From: UBA4416 sp048498515
GTDB lineage: Bacteria; Bacteroidota; Bacteroidia; B-17B0; Aurantibacillaceae
DNA: 64,000 nt
Assembly: GCA_048498515.1 (NCBI GenBank)
Contig: JBEHXV010000008.1
Span: forward strand, 1-64,000
Direction: 5' to 3'
Shown: piece by piece, positions 7,625 through 15,900 of the stretch
Position numbering within the stretch: position 1 is the stretch's first letter
Layout: the number at the start of each line of letters is the position of its first letter
Program-made: the position numbers and the translations under genes
The notes under the pieces: generated by a model
Databases searched by the model: none
Seen by the model: the letters and a program-made list of their open reading frames with translations, nothing else
What the model was told of the DNA's origin: nothing

Positions 7625-8554
7625 ATGGAACGATTTGAAACCATATTAGACATTACAGACCGCTTTCGCACAAAGAAGGCGTGTTTGGACTATTTGGAGA
7701 AAATAATGTATCCAAATGGCATTTGCTGCCCTCATTGCACTCAGGAGAAAGTTTACCGGTACAAAAGTGGGGTTCTTTTTAAGTGCTCAGAATGTAGCAG
7801 ACAGTTTTCGGTTACTACTGGAACCATCTTCCACGGCACCCATATTGCGTTGAGGAAATGGATCTTAGCAATTTATCTGTTTACGACCAATAAGAGCGGC
7901 TTGTCGTCGCGTCAGCTCGCGAGGGACATAAATGTGACGGTTAAGTCTGCCTGGTTCTTGTTGCACCGGGTGAGGTATGCCATCAGCCGCCAGACGTTTG
8001 CAAGGAAAATGCGCGGTACGGTGACAATAGACGAGGCTATGTGGGGACAACGTAGTCACAACATGCACTATCATCTTCGGCCAAAGAGTAAAGGTAGGAA
8101 GGGCGAGAACAAGCTCAAAATATTCACGATGGTGGAAACTGACGGCCGGGTTAAATCTATCCTGGTCCCCAATTTTGCTTCCCATACCCTAAACCACTTA
8201 ATTATCCATAATGTTCAGCGCGGTACGACAATACTGTCTGATGAATTTGTGTCTTACAAGGAACTAAAACACGTTGGTTATAATCATTTAAGGTGTGATC
8301 ATGGTAATTATGAGTACGTGTCGGCAAGCGGGGCAACCACCAACAAGTGCGAAAACTACTTTTCGTTTATGAAGAAGATTTTTCATGGTGCTTACGTGAA
8401 GATGACGGCTCACCATATTCAGAAGTACCTGTCGGAGACGGATTTTCGTTTTACGACGAGAAATTACACAGAACATCACAGATTTAATCTGGCCTTATCA
8501 CTCGGTCGTGTGAGGCTTACTTATAACCAGTTAATAGGAAAACATGCCCAGTAA
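7625..8554 (+). CDS. IS1595-family (ISXO2-like) transposase
   Basis: 309 residues. An N-terminal zinc ribbon has C35/C38 (CCPHC) and C54/C57 (CSEC), followed by FSVTTGTIFHGTHIALRKW, the usual IS1595 block. The ISXO2-like catalytic domain shows D136 (TVTIDEAMWG), D206 (ILSDEF) and a third site near residues 243-244 (CENYFSFMKKIFHG), then HHIQKYLSETDFRFTTRN. All key residues seem intact. Clear terminal inverted repeats and target duplications could not be identified by eye, so the element ends are not assigned. The last 11 bp overlap the next gene's start, suggesting translational coupling. Confidence 0.9.
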   Translation: MERFETILDITDRFRTKKACLDYLEKIMYPNGICCPHCTQEKVYRYKSGVLFKCSECSRQFSVTTGTIFHGTHIALRKWILAIYLFTTNKSGLSSRQLARDINVTVKSAWFLLHRVRYAISRQTFARKMRGTVTIDEAMWGQRSHNMHYHLRPKSKGRKGENKLKIFTMVETDGRVKSILVPNFASHTLNHLIIHNVQRGTTILSDEFVSYKELKHVGYNHLRCDHGNYEYVSASGATTNKCENYFSFMKKIFHGAYVKMTAHHIQKYLSETDFRFTTRNYTEHHRFNLALSLGRVRLTYNQLIGKHAQ

Positions 8555-8747
8555 AATTGAAGAATTGAACTCAGATTTGAGATATGATCTCGCTTGTAAA
8601 ATAACAAAGCTTTTGGATGGATTGTCATTGGAACAATGTGAAATGGTTCTGCGAGATACCGAAAGAAAATTAAGAAAGGATGCTATTGTCGTATTTCAAC
8701 CTCGAAAGGAATCAACATCTGAACCAGGATCACAAAGTCCATCTTAG
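8544..8747 (+). CDS. Small protein coupled to the transposase
   Basis: 67 residues (MPSKIEELNSDLRYDLACKI ... LSLEQCEMVLRDTERKLRK). The first 50 residues look like two or three amphipathic helices with good codon composition. Its ATG lies inside the last codons of the transposase gene (11-bp overlap), so it is probably translated with it. Its last 65 bp overlap the convergent gene ending at 8683. No family recognised; a passenger or accessory protein of the IS1595-type element is possible. Confidence 0.6.
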   Translation: MPSKIEELNSDLRYDLACKITKLLDGLSLEQCEMVLRDTERKLRKDAIVVFQPRKESTSEPGSQSPS

Positions 8748-8895
8748 TTTCAAAAGAAGCAACTTTCGAAAAGTTTTCACGCATACAAATTACTGTTGTT
8801 TCGTCAAATTTTTGAATGTAAGAAATGCCTTGCTTGTTAATTACAACATTGTCTCCATGTATTGTTTTAATTTCCATAAATAGTTCTGCTTTCAT
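8683..8895 (-). CDS. Hypothetical small beta-rich protein
   Basis: 70 residues: MKAELFMEIKTIHGDNVVIN, then KQGISYIQKFDETTVICMRE and a hydrophobic end. The strand-like alternation suggests a small beta fold. Its start overlaps the stop of the preceding membrane-protein gene as ATGA (8892-8895), a classic coupling arrangement, so the two form a small operon. The 3' end overlaps the plus-strand gene at 8544-8747 tail to tail. Function unknown. Confidence 0.6.
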   Translation of the reverse strand: MKAELFMEIKTIHGDNVVINKQGISYIQKFDETTVICMRENFSKVASFETKMDFVILVQMLIPFEVEIRQ

Positions 8896-9161
8896 TGTCC
8901 TTTTAATTCTTTAATCTGTTTTTCAAATGCTTTAACCCTATTCTCTAATCCATAAATTAAAATGTACATAAACGGAACAATCAATAACAACAACTGCTGC
9001 AAGCCTTTTATTATCAACTCAAAAGCTTTGTCTCCTGGTTCATTGAATGACCCTATTCCTTTCAGCACATTGACTATTCCAAAAAAGCCTACGGTTCCAA
9101 AAAACACAACCAATACCAATGCAGTAATTCCCATTAAAATGTTCTTAAACGTCTTTTCCAT
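8892..9161 (-). CDS. Small membrane protein with two transmembrane helices
   Basis: 89 residues from ATG at 9161 (MEKTFKNILMGITALVLVVF). Two hydrophobic stretches lie at about residues 8-33 and 52-73, and the tail KAFEKQIKELKGQ is a short coiled coil. A longer frame to 9284 exists, but its added 41 residues are translated from the structured non-coding stretch upstream and contain no coherent domain, so the inner ATG is preferred. Coupled by ATGA overlap to the 70-aa gene downstream. No family recognised. Confidence 0.6.
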   Translation of the reverse strand: MEKTFKNILMGITALVLVVFFGTVGFFGIVNVLKGIGSFNEPGDKAFELIIKGLQQLLLLIVPFMYILIYGLENRVKAFEKQIKELKGQ

Positions 9162-9460
9162 TTTTTCGCAGTTTGAGTCACTATTCCCCGGTAACGGTTT
9201 TAATAAGCAGGGCGTGGGAACAATAGGATTACTCGTGACGAGGTACTGCGAAGAACCTGCAAACAAAATAAAACCATGGCCCACGCCCGTTCGAGCGCAA
9301 ACGAATAGTTAGTCTTGAATTTGCAGTTTGGTGTTTAGAGATTCGCAGTTTCCGTCACCAAGCAAAACTAACGCTTGCTATAATATTAACCCAAAGATAA
9401 TGAAAAATAAAATCCGAAAAACTATAAAAAAACCGGATTAAAAAAGCTAAATTTAAACTT
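9162..9460. other. Structured non-coding stretch with nested repeats
   Basis: No convincing gene. Visible structure: TTCGCAGTTTGAGTCAC (near 9165) and TTCGCAGTTTCCGTCAC (near 9343) form an imperfect direct repeat; ACTGCGAA near 9245 is an inverted copy of TTCGCAGT; CTCGTGACGAG is a perfect small palindrome; GGGCGTGGG (~9210) and CCCACGCCC (~9280) are complementary; AATCCG...CGGATT near 9410-9440 forms a hairpin before an A-run. It may be a mobile-element end or a recombination or regulatory site. Confidence 0.5.
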
Positions 9461-9616
9461 ATGAGCCAACACTCTAAAAAACCAACAAAGCCCAAAAGAC
9501 AAGCTGGTCAAAAACACCCAGGTAAGAACGACAACCCCCTTCACGGCATGGACTTCAACGAAGCCCTCGAAAAACTTGTATCTTCACCAAAAATAAAAAA
9601 ACAGGCCAGTAAGTAA
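9461..9616 (+). CDS. Tiny basic protein, paralogue of the next ORF
   Basis: 51 residues, too short for usual gene calling. A Lys/Gln/Pro-rich start (MSQHSKKPTKPKRQAGQKHP) leads to GMDFNEALEKLVSSPKIKKQ. The next tiny ORF has the same plan: basic N-tail, then LYGLSLDEAIRKIAKPTPK. The shared core 'L-x-G-(aromatic/Leu)-x-(N/D)-E-A-(L/I)-x-K-(L/I)' suggests a real paralogous pair. A hairpin made of ACAGG and CCTGT lies across and just after its stop. Function unknown. Confidence 0.55.
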   Translation: MSQHSKKPTKPKRQAGQKHPGKNDNPLHGMDFNEALEKLVSSPKIKKQASK

Positions 9617-9650
9617 CTAACCTGTTTCAAGTATAATAACACCTAATTTT

Positions 9651-9797
9651 ATGTCAATGAACAAGAAAAACAAGCAGGGTAATACCAGTCAAAAAAAGCC
9701 GGCGGAACGTCCGGAAACCGCTCTCTACGGCTTATCTCTGGACGAAGCTATACGAAAAATAGCTAAGCCAACCCCAAAACCTCCACGGAAAAAATAA
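9651..9797 (+). CDS. Tiny basic protein, paralogue of the previous ORF
   Basis: 48 residues (MSMNKKNKQGNTSQKKPAER ... LYGLSLDEAIRKIAKPTPK). A second in-frame ATG at codon 3 could also be the start. It follows its paralogue by 34 bp on the same strand. The acidic-helix core LDEAIRKI after a basic tail suggests a small protein- or nucleic-acid-binding peptide. The stop overlaps an ATACCTG/CAGGTAT hairpin, then a strong 18-bp-arm terminator follows at 9836. Confidence 0.55.
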   Translation: MSMNKKNKQGNTSQKKPAERPETALYGLSLDEAIRKIAKPTPKPPRKK

Positions 9798-9835
9798 TAC
9801 CTGGGTGAAACAGGTATAACATTGCCTAAAAAACA

Positions 9836-9874
9836 AAAACACCTGCCAGGTTTCAAAAACCTGGCAGGTGTTTT
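9836..9874. terminator. Perfect 18-bp-arm hairpin, terminator-like dispersed repeat
   Basis: AAAACACCTGCCAGGTTT, a 3-base loop CAA, then the exact reverse complement ending in TTTT. It stands between the tiny paralogous genes (plus) and the end of asnS (minus), so it can stop both. The core CCAGGTTT-CAA-AACCTGG recurs in degenerate form at 62224-62257, which marks it as a dispersed repeat as well. Confidence 0.8.
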
Positions 9875-9890
9875 ATATATCTTATTATTC

Positions 9891-9908
9891 TTCGTGCCTC
9901 TGTGGTGA
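9891..9908. repeat. Short dispersed repeat (CTCTGTGGTG type)
   Basis: TTCGTGCCTCTGTGGTGA just after the end of asnS. Related words occur at 17495-17515 (CTCACCACAGAGAAAC), 22025-22043 (CTCTGTGTCTCTGTGGT) and 57777-57805 (CTCACCACGGAGACACAGAG), always between genes. Confidence 0.6.
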
Positions 9909-9913
9909 AAAGA

Positions 9914-11362
9914 TTAAAACTCGCAGTTATTCGGTGTTCTTGGGAAAGCAATCACATCGCGAATGTTGGTCATGCCCGTTACAAACAATACCAATCGCTC
10001 AAAGCCTAAGCCAAAGCCGGCGTGCGGACAAGAGCCAAAACGGCGGGTATCAAGGTACCAGCTCATTTCCTCAGCCGGTATGTGCATGTCTTTCATACGG
10101 CCTTCCAGTTTTTTCAAACGCTCCTCGCGTTGCGAACCGCCAATGATCTCGCCAATGCCGGGGAATAAAATGTCCATTGCCGCTACCGTTTTTCCATCAT
10201 CGTTCATGCGCATGTAAAACGATTTGATGTCTTTAGGGTAATCGGTCAGGATCACCGGTTTTTTGAAATGTTTTTCTACCAGGTAGCGTTCGTGCTCGCT
10301 TTGCAAATCGGCGCCCCAGCCTTCAATAAGGTACTGGAATTTCTTTTTCTTGTTGTGGTTGCTTTCGCGTAAAATATCAATGGCTTCGGTATAGGTAATT
10401 TTCGCGAAGTCGTTGCCCAGACAAAAATTCAATTTCTCTATCAGGTTTAATTCGCTACGCTCTGTTTGTGGTTTATTTTTTTCCTCGTCTAATAAACGTT
10501 GAGATAAAAACTCAATATCTTCCTTGTTTTTCTCTAAAGCATAGGTAATTACATATTTCAGCATTTCCTCGGCCAAAGCCATATTGTCTTTCAGGTCGTA
10601 AAAAGCCATCTCGGGTTCTATCATCCAAAACTCGGCCAGGTGGCGGGTGGTGTTGGAGTTCTCGGCACGAAAGGTTGGACCAAAGGTATAAATGTCGCTA
10701 AAGGCCATAGCGGCCAGCTCACCTTCCAGCTGACCTGATACCGTGAGGTTGGTTGATTTACCAAAGAAATCCTGTTTGTAATCAATGTCACCTGTCTCGG
10801 TCAATGGTGGGTTTTTTGGATCAAGGGTCGATACACGGAACATTTCGCCGGCACCCTCCGCATCGCTGCTGGTGATGATGGGTGTGTGCATGTACACAAA
10901 GCCCTTATCGTTAAAAAATTTGTGCACGGCATAAGCCAGTGTATGACGGATCCTGAACACCGCGCCAAAAGTACCGGTGCGGAAACGCAAATGGGCAATT
11001 TCCCTTAAAAACTCCAGCGAGTGCGCTTTTGGTTGTAAGGGGTAAGCATTTGGCTTGCTGATATCGGATTCGGCATCGCCATAAATTTCTATTTCCGATA
11101 CAACAACTTCTACCGTTTGCCCTTTTCCCTGCGATGCGATGAGCTTGCCCGTAACGCCAATACAGGCGCCGGGTGTAATGCGTTTCAATGTATCAGGATT
11201 GGTATTCTCAAAATTAACTACGGCCTGTAAATTACTCAAACACGAACCATCGTTCATAGCGATGAATGAGTTGTTACGAAATGTGCGGACCCAACCTTTG
11301 ACGTTGATGACCTGATCGATGAGTTCTCCTTTCAAAACTTCTTTGATTTTTACGCGTGCCAT
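9914..11362 (-). CDS. asnS: Asparagine--tRNA ligase
   Basis: 482 residues, class IIb aminoacyl-tRNA synthetase. The N-terminal OB fold reads GWVRTFRNNSFIAMNDGS (residues ~20-40). The catalytic part shows motif 2 (FRAENSNTTRHLAEFWMIEP) and motif 3 (GFGLGFERLVLFVTG), followed by IRDVIAFPRTPNNCEF. HLAEFWMIEPE favours AsnRS over AspRS, and the length matches AsnRS. It charges tRNA(Asn) directly. The start ATG at 11362 precedes ARVKIKEVLKG. On the minus strand it is bounded by the strong hairpin at 9836 and diverges from the nfu-type gene. Confidence 0.96.
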   Translation of the reverse strand: MARVKIKEVLKGELIDQVINVKGWVRTFRNNSFIAMNDGSCLSNLQAVVNFENTNPDTLKRITPGACIGVTGKLIASQGKGQTVEVVVSEIEIYGDAESDISKPNAYPLQPKAHSLEFLREIAHLRFRTGTFGAVFRIRHTLAYAVHKFFNDKGFVYMHTPIITSSDAEGAGEMFRVSTLDPKNPPLTETGDIDYKQDFFGKSTNLTVSGQLEGELAAMAFSDIYTFGPTFRAENSNTTRHLAEFWMIEPEMAFYDLKDNMALAEEMLKYVITYALEKNKEDIEFLSQRLLDEEKNKPQTERSELNLIEKLNFCLGNDFAKITYTEAIDILRESNHNKKKKFQYLIEGWGADLQSEHERYLVEKHFKKPVILTDYPKDIKSFYMRMNDDGKTVAAMDILFPGIGEIIGGSQREERLKKLEGRMKDMHIPAEEMSWYLDTRRFGSCPHAGFGLGFERLVLFVTGMTNIRDVIAFPRTPNNCEF

Positions 11363-11495
11363 AATGTGTTTAAAATTTAAGGATGTGAAGATAAAGAAAA
11401 GCCACGGGTTTTTAAAGGTTTTTGTTGGATTTCGTCATTGTACCCAAAGCTGAAGGGGCAATAACGATAATCTCAAAATATTGTAAAACCTTCCT

Positions 11496-11503
11496 TATCT
11501 TTG
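11496..11503 (+). promoter_or_regulatory. -7 promoter box of the NifU-domain gene
   Basis: TATCTTTG matches TAnnTTTG exactly and lies 17 bp before the ATG at 11521, implying a very short leader. A clear -33 TTG at normal spacing was not seen. Confidence 0.6.
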
Positions 11504-11520
11504 TATAAAATTACCATCCA

Positions 11521-12150
11521 ATGGAACCTACTACCGAAATACCATATACGCTGTATGCCGAAGCCACCCCAAACCCGGCATCCATGAAATTTGTTGCCAA
11601 TAAAATGCTGATTAAAGAAAAAGGCGCAACGGCAGAGTATAAAAACATTAGCGAAACCCAAACAGCACCCATTGCCAAGCAGCTGTTCCAGTTCCCTTTT
11701 GTGAAAACGGTATTTGTAGCCGGTAATTTTATTACCATTACCAAAACCGACTCGGTTGACTGGGACGATATTACGCTGGAATTGCGTGTTTTTTTAACCG
11801 ATTATTTAAATAAGGGAAATCTCATCATCACCTCATTACCTGTGCAGGAAGTGGCGGTTGACAATACGTTTACCGAAACAAAAACTGTTAACACACAGCA
11901 CAATGCGCCGCAAAGCGATGTGGAAGCAAAGATCATTGAGGTGTTAGACCAATACATACGCCCCGCAGTGGAGTCGGATGGTGGACTGATTACCTTTAAA
12001 GAATTGAAAGACGGTGTAGTGACCGTGCAAATGCGGGGCGCCTGCAGTGGTTGCCCAAGCAGCACCATGACCCTGAAAGCGGGCATTGAAGCCTTGCTTA
12101 AACGCTTATTGCCCGACGCGGTGAAAGAAGTAGTGAGCGAAGCAATGTAA
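11521..12150 (+). CDS. NifU/Nfu-family Fe-S scaffold protein
   Basis: 209 residues. Residues ~10-95 form an Nfu N-terminal domain (YTLYAEATPNPASMKFVANK, PIAKQLFQFPFVKTVFVAGN). Residues ~132-205 are the NifU C-terminal domain with the cluster-binding C175xxC178 (RGACSGCPSSTMTLKAGIE). Between them lies a Thr/Asn-rich linker. Nfu proteins carry a [4Fe-4S] or [2Fe-2S] cluster, often bridged between two monomers, to client apoproteins. The two-domain form is usual in Bacteroidota. It has its own promoter at 11496. Confidence 0.92.
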   Translation: MEPTTEIPYTLYAEATPNPASMKFVANKMLIKEKGATAEYKNISETQTAPIAKQLFQFPFVKTVFVAGNFITITKTDSVDWDDITLELRVFLTDYLNKGNLIITSLPVQEVAVDNTFTETKTVNTQHNAPQSDVEAKIIEVLDQYIRPAVESDGGLITFKELKDGVVTVQMRGACSGCPSSTMTLKAGIEALLKRLLPDAVKEVVSEAM

Positions 12151-12208
12151 GCGTTTTGGGTACCTGTCATGCTAATCACGATGCACGATGACAATTTAAA
12201 ATAATCAA

Positions 12209-12892
12209 TTATTTTTCGGCAAAAGCAATGCTCAGTACGCTGATGCTAATGCCTTCGACCTGTTGCAGGACTTGGCAGCAGGCCTCAATGGTAGCGCCTG
12301 TGGTAATAACATCGTCTACTAATACCACATGCTTATGCCTGAGATTTTCCATGGAACTTAGTTCAAACACATCCTCTACATTTTCCCAACGCTCGTACTT
12401 GCTTTTCTTGGTTTGCGTTTCCGTAAACTCCTTTCGCCTTAAGCTGTTTGTATCAAGGGCAATATTTAAGCCCATGGATAAGCCTTTTCCAAACTCCTCG
12501 CTCTGGTTATAGCCACGCAGCTTTAGTTTTTTGGTATGCAAGGGTACAGGTATAATGCAATTGGCCCTACTAATGATGGGATCTTCTTTCAAGTCTTCGG
12601 CATACCATTGGCCAACCAAAACAGCCAGTTCCTTGTTCTTTTTATACTTTATGGCATGCAGTATTTTTTGAACGCTTCCTTTTTTTTGAAAGAGGTAAAA
12701 ACTGCTGGCCAGGCGCAAATTTGTACGGCCGTAAAACAGGGCATCTACCGGGTTTTTAATATGTTTATGAAAATTGCTTTTCGGTAAATGCACATAGCAA
12801 AAATTACACACCTGCTCTTCGTGCTTATACAGCGAGTTGCCGCAGGCTACACAATTACGTGGGTAGATGAGTGCTATGAAATCGTTTAGCAT
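12209..12892 (-). CDS. comF: ComF-family phosphoribosyltransferase-like protein
   Basis: 227 residues. An N-terminal zinc finger uses C14/C17 (CVACG) and C29/C32 (CNFC). The C-terminal half is a type I PRTase fold with IIPVPLHTKKLKLRGYNQSE and the PRPP loop VVLVDDVITTGATIEA at about residues 189-204. ComF proteins take part in handling DNA taken up by natural transformation; the enzymatic substrate is not established. No other competence genes are close. It converges with the nfu-type gene, with a small TGTCAT/ATGACA dyad between them. Confidence 0.93.
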   Translation of the reverse strand: MLNDFIALIYPRNCVACGNSLYKHEEQVCNFCYVHLPKSNFHKHIKNPVDALFYGRTNLRLASSFYLFQKKGSVQKILHAIKYKKNKELAVLVGQWYAEDLKEDPIISRANCIIPVPLHTKKLKLRGYNQSEEFGKGLSMGLNIALDTNSLRRKEFTETQTKKSKYERWENVEDVFELSSMENLRHKHVVLVDDVITTGATIEACCQVLQQVEGISISVLSIAFAEK

Positions 12893-12910
12893 AGTTATTT
12901 AATTTTAGCT

Positions 12911-12966
12911 GTCACTTCTCGATACGTTTTTTGTAAGAGGCAGACAAAAAACACTCGAACTGACAA
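12911..12966. repeat. Dispersed repeat (CACTTCTCGATACG ... CACTCGAACTGAC)
   Basis: GTCACTTCTCGATACG and, after ~30 bp, CACTCGAACTGACAAC. Matching words occur at 57808-57897 (CACTTCTCGATACGCTCC, GCACTCGAAGTGACAAG). Non-coding, between comF and the lamin-tail gene. Confidence 0.7.
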
Positions 12967-12970
12967 CCCT

Positions 12971-15900
12971 TTAAAGTTTCCCTGCCAGTGTACAACTCAG
13001 CTTATACTTATTAACCTTTCCCGATAAGTTAAACAGTTCTACATATATGACGTAAATTCCAATTGGTGCCTTCTCATTCTCATCGTTAATACCGTTCCAG
13101 CTCAGGGTGCCATCTTGTGCCAGCTGTTCATTACGGATCAGGTAACGCACATGCCTGCCTTTGCTGTCGTAAATATGCACGTTGGCAGCTTTACCCGGTT
13201 CATCCAGCTTATAGCTAATGTTTAACACATCGTTATATCCATCGTTATCCGGCGAAAACAAAGGGTTGGAAATGGACACGCCGCTTCCGCCATCAGCCTG
13301 CAGGTATTGCGAGTTTTTGTAAGCAGGAGTGGCAAAACCAACACCCTCCGAGGCACTGTTCCAGTTAGTACGATCGGAAGCGGGGCGGTTAAAATCAATA
13401 CGCTCCAGCGATACGCCTTTAGTACTTACCAGTAAAGGAAAGTGCATTTTTTCGGTGTACTTAAAATTGTCAATCACTACACCATTTGCATCGCTTAAGG
13501 TTACCACATCCTCATCAATGTTCATGCTCGGAAGGTCTTCCACATCCAGGAAACCTTTAGGATTTGGTGTGAGGTATTGTTGTTTTACCCCGTTCTGGTC
13601 TTCGCTAATCACCAAATAACTTTCTGGAAAAAGTAAAAATCCTTCTGTTGTAATCACTTCCGTCTCTTTTAAAATGTTGTTCAGTGTATCCATAGAACCA
13701 ATGCGCAGGTCTTTTAAATTAATGGTCTTACTGCTGCGGTTATACAACTCTACAAAATCAACACCACCTGTTTTTGGGTCTGCCAGTATTTCATTAATTA
13801 CCACATCATCTGGCGCAGGCCATTGCGGCAGGGCAAATTGTCCCGTACCATTAATCAGGGCATTACCAACACAGTCGGTCATGCCGCTTAACACGGCACA
13901 ATTGTATACAATGCCCGTTTGCATGGAGGAAGAAAGTTTCAGAACAACTTTTCTGAAATCGGGCGCCATGGGTAAAACATAAGTCGGTTGTGTTAAACCA
14001 TTGTCAAATGTATAAATGGCGGGATTCGCCATGCTGGCGCTATCCAATGGTTCGTTAAAAATTAAAATAATGGTATCGGCTGTTACAACAGCTATTCTGT
14101 CCAGTTGGGGCGAGCTGTTATCGGTATTGGTCCCTGAAACCGAATTTCTTTTTCCCGGTGAGCCGCCATTCGCATCATTGCTGGCGTGCCAATTGTTTTG
14201 CCCGGCACAGGGGTTGTTGGCATCAATTAGTTCCATGCTCCAGCCTCCATCCGCTTTATTATTGTCGTTGTACCAGCCCGAGGTATAACTAATGGAATTA
14301 ATAACAACACCATTGCTATCACGCAGGGTAAGGTTTGTGCCATCATTTAATAAGGATGGAAAACTGGCAACCTCATACACCACAATACCGAAATTATCAA
14401 AGAACTGGGGGGCATTTCCTGTACCCGTCAGTACCACAAAGCTATCGGGCTGTATGGTAATATCAGGTAGTTTTTTAAAAGAAGTTGGTGTGGCAAAACT
14501 CCAGCTCTTTAAATTAATGGCGTATGCTGTTCGGTTCTTTAATTCAACATACTCTTCATTCGGCAAATTGATGGAAGGATCCGGATCAGGCATCAGCTCA
14601 TTAATAACCACATCGTAAGCCTTGTGTTTGTAATAAGAGAAAGTGCCGGTATTTGGACTAATGGTATTCCCATTACAATCGCTGATACCGGTAATGGTTA
14701 CCGAATAGTTTGTGGCATTCACTAATTTAGTGTTTAGCGACAATACCACACAGGAATTGCCATTGGACGCAACCGCCAGGCTTGGCGAGCCAACAGAATT
14801 ACTGATGAAGTAATTGGCCGCAGAATTTAACTGAGCGGCAGAAATTACATCGTTAAAACAAACCGAAATATGTAAGGAGTCCAGTACCGTTACCGATAAG
14901 ATCTGCGGTCCTGTAACATCGGGGGTAATGGAAAAAACAGAATTGACAAAGCCCGGGGTGCCACCATCATTGTCGTTCGAAGCTATCCAGTTATTGGCCT
15001 GCGAGCAGGCAACATTTTGGTTCGGGTTAATTTGCTCTAAAGTATAACCACCCCCTTTTTTTATCGCATCGCGGTACCAGGTATCTTTGTAATTTACGCT
15101 GTCAATAAACACACCACTTCCGGTTTTCAGGTAAATGTTATCACCCGAATTATTAAGTGAGGGAAAAGAACTCACGCCCAGCTTATTCATATATCCCAAA
15201 GCGGTAAACTGCGCCGTATCGGCTACCGGGCAAACAATGACATAAGAGTTTGGCGGCATGATATAATTTCCCATGGTTGCCCCCGTAGCCGTGTAGCTAT
15301 CCGAAACATGCAGGCCGTTGAGGTTAATGGTGTTCGAACTCCGGTTATAAAGCTCTATAAATTCGGCATTCGTTAAGTTAATAACCGGTGAGGGGTCGGC
15401 AAAGATCTCATTAATCACCAAATCCTTAAAGCCAACCGTTACCGGGGCAAAATAGGTAAAGCCTGTGGTAGCCGATGAAATAGCATTTAAGGAAAGATCC
15501 TGCACGCCTGTTACGGTAAGTGTATTGGCCAGTCCGTTGGCAAAAGGAGTGGCAAAGGATAAATGTACCAGCGAAAAATTAGAGGCATCTCTTGTTGCAC
15601 TAGCCGGGTTCCCAAGACTATTATCGGCAAAATAATTGGCGGTGTTTTGGGCCGAAGTTATTTCCAGGCTCTCATTAAACAGCACATCCAGCTGGGTACT
15701 TGAAATAACAGTATTACTTACAATGCTTGGAGGCGTTACATCCAGCACAATGGTACCAATGCTTATATCATCAAACACATGCTTACCAAAAAAGCTGGCA
15801 GTCGATTGCTTTATTAAAAAACCAAAAGCGGTTGAGCTTGAAAATGTCGCGTCGGTAACGCTCCCTTCTGTAAAGTAGCTGCTTCCTGTGCCTGTCATGT

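Noticed and set aside
9162..9284. 41-residue extension of the small membrane protein and a plus-strand ORF on the same stretch
   Set aside because: Both read through the structured non-coding region; the inner ATG at 9161 gives a clean two-helix membrane protein.
9300..9380. Possible integron attC site (GTTAGT ... ACTAAC words)
   Set aside because: The order of the half-sites is the reverse of an attC (RYYYAAC first, GTTRRRY last) and no integrase or cassette array is present.
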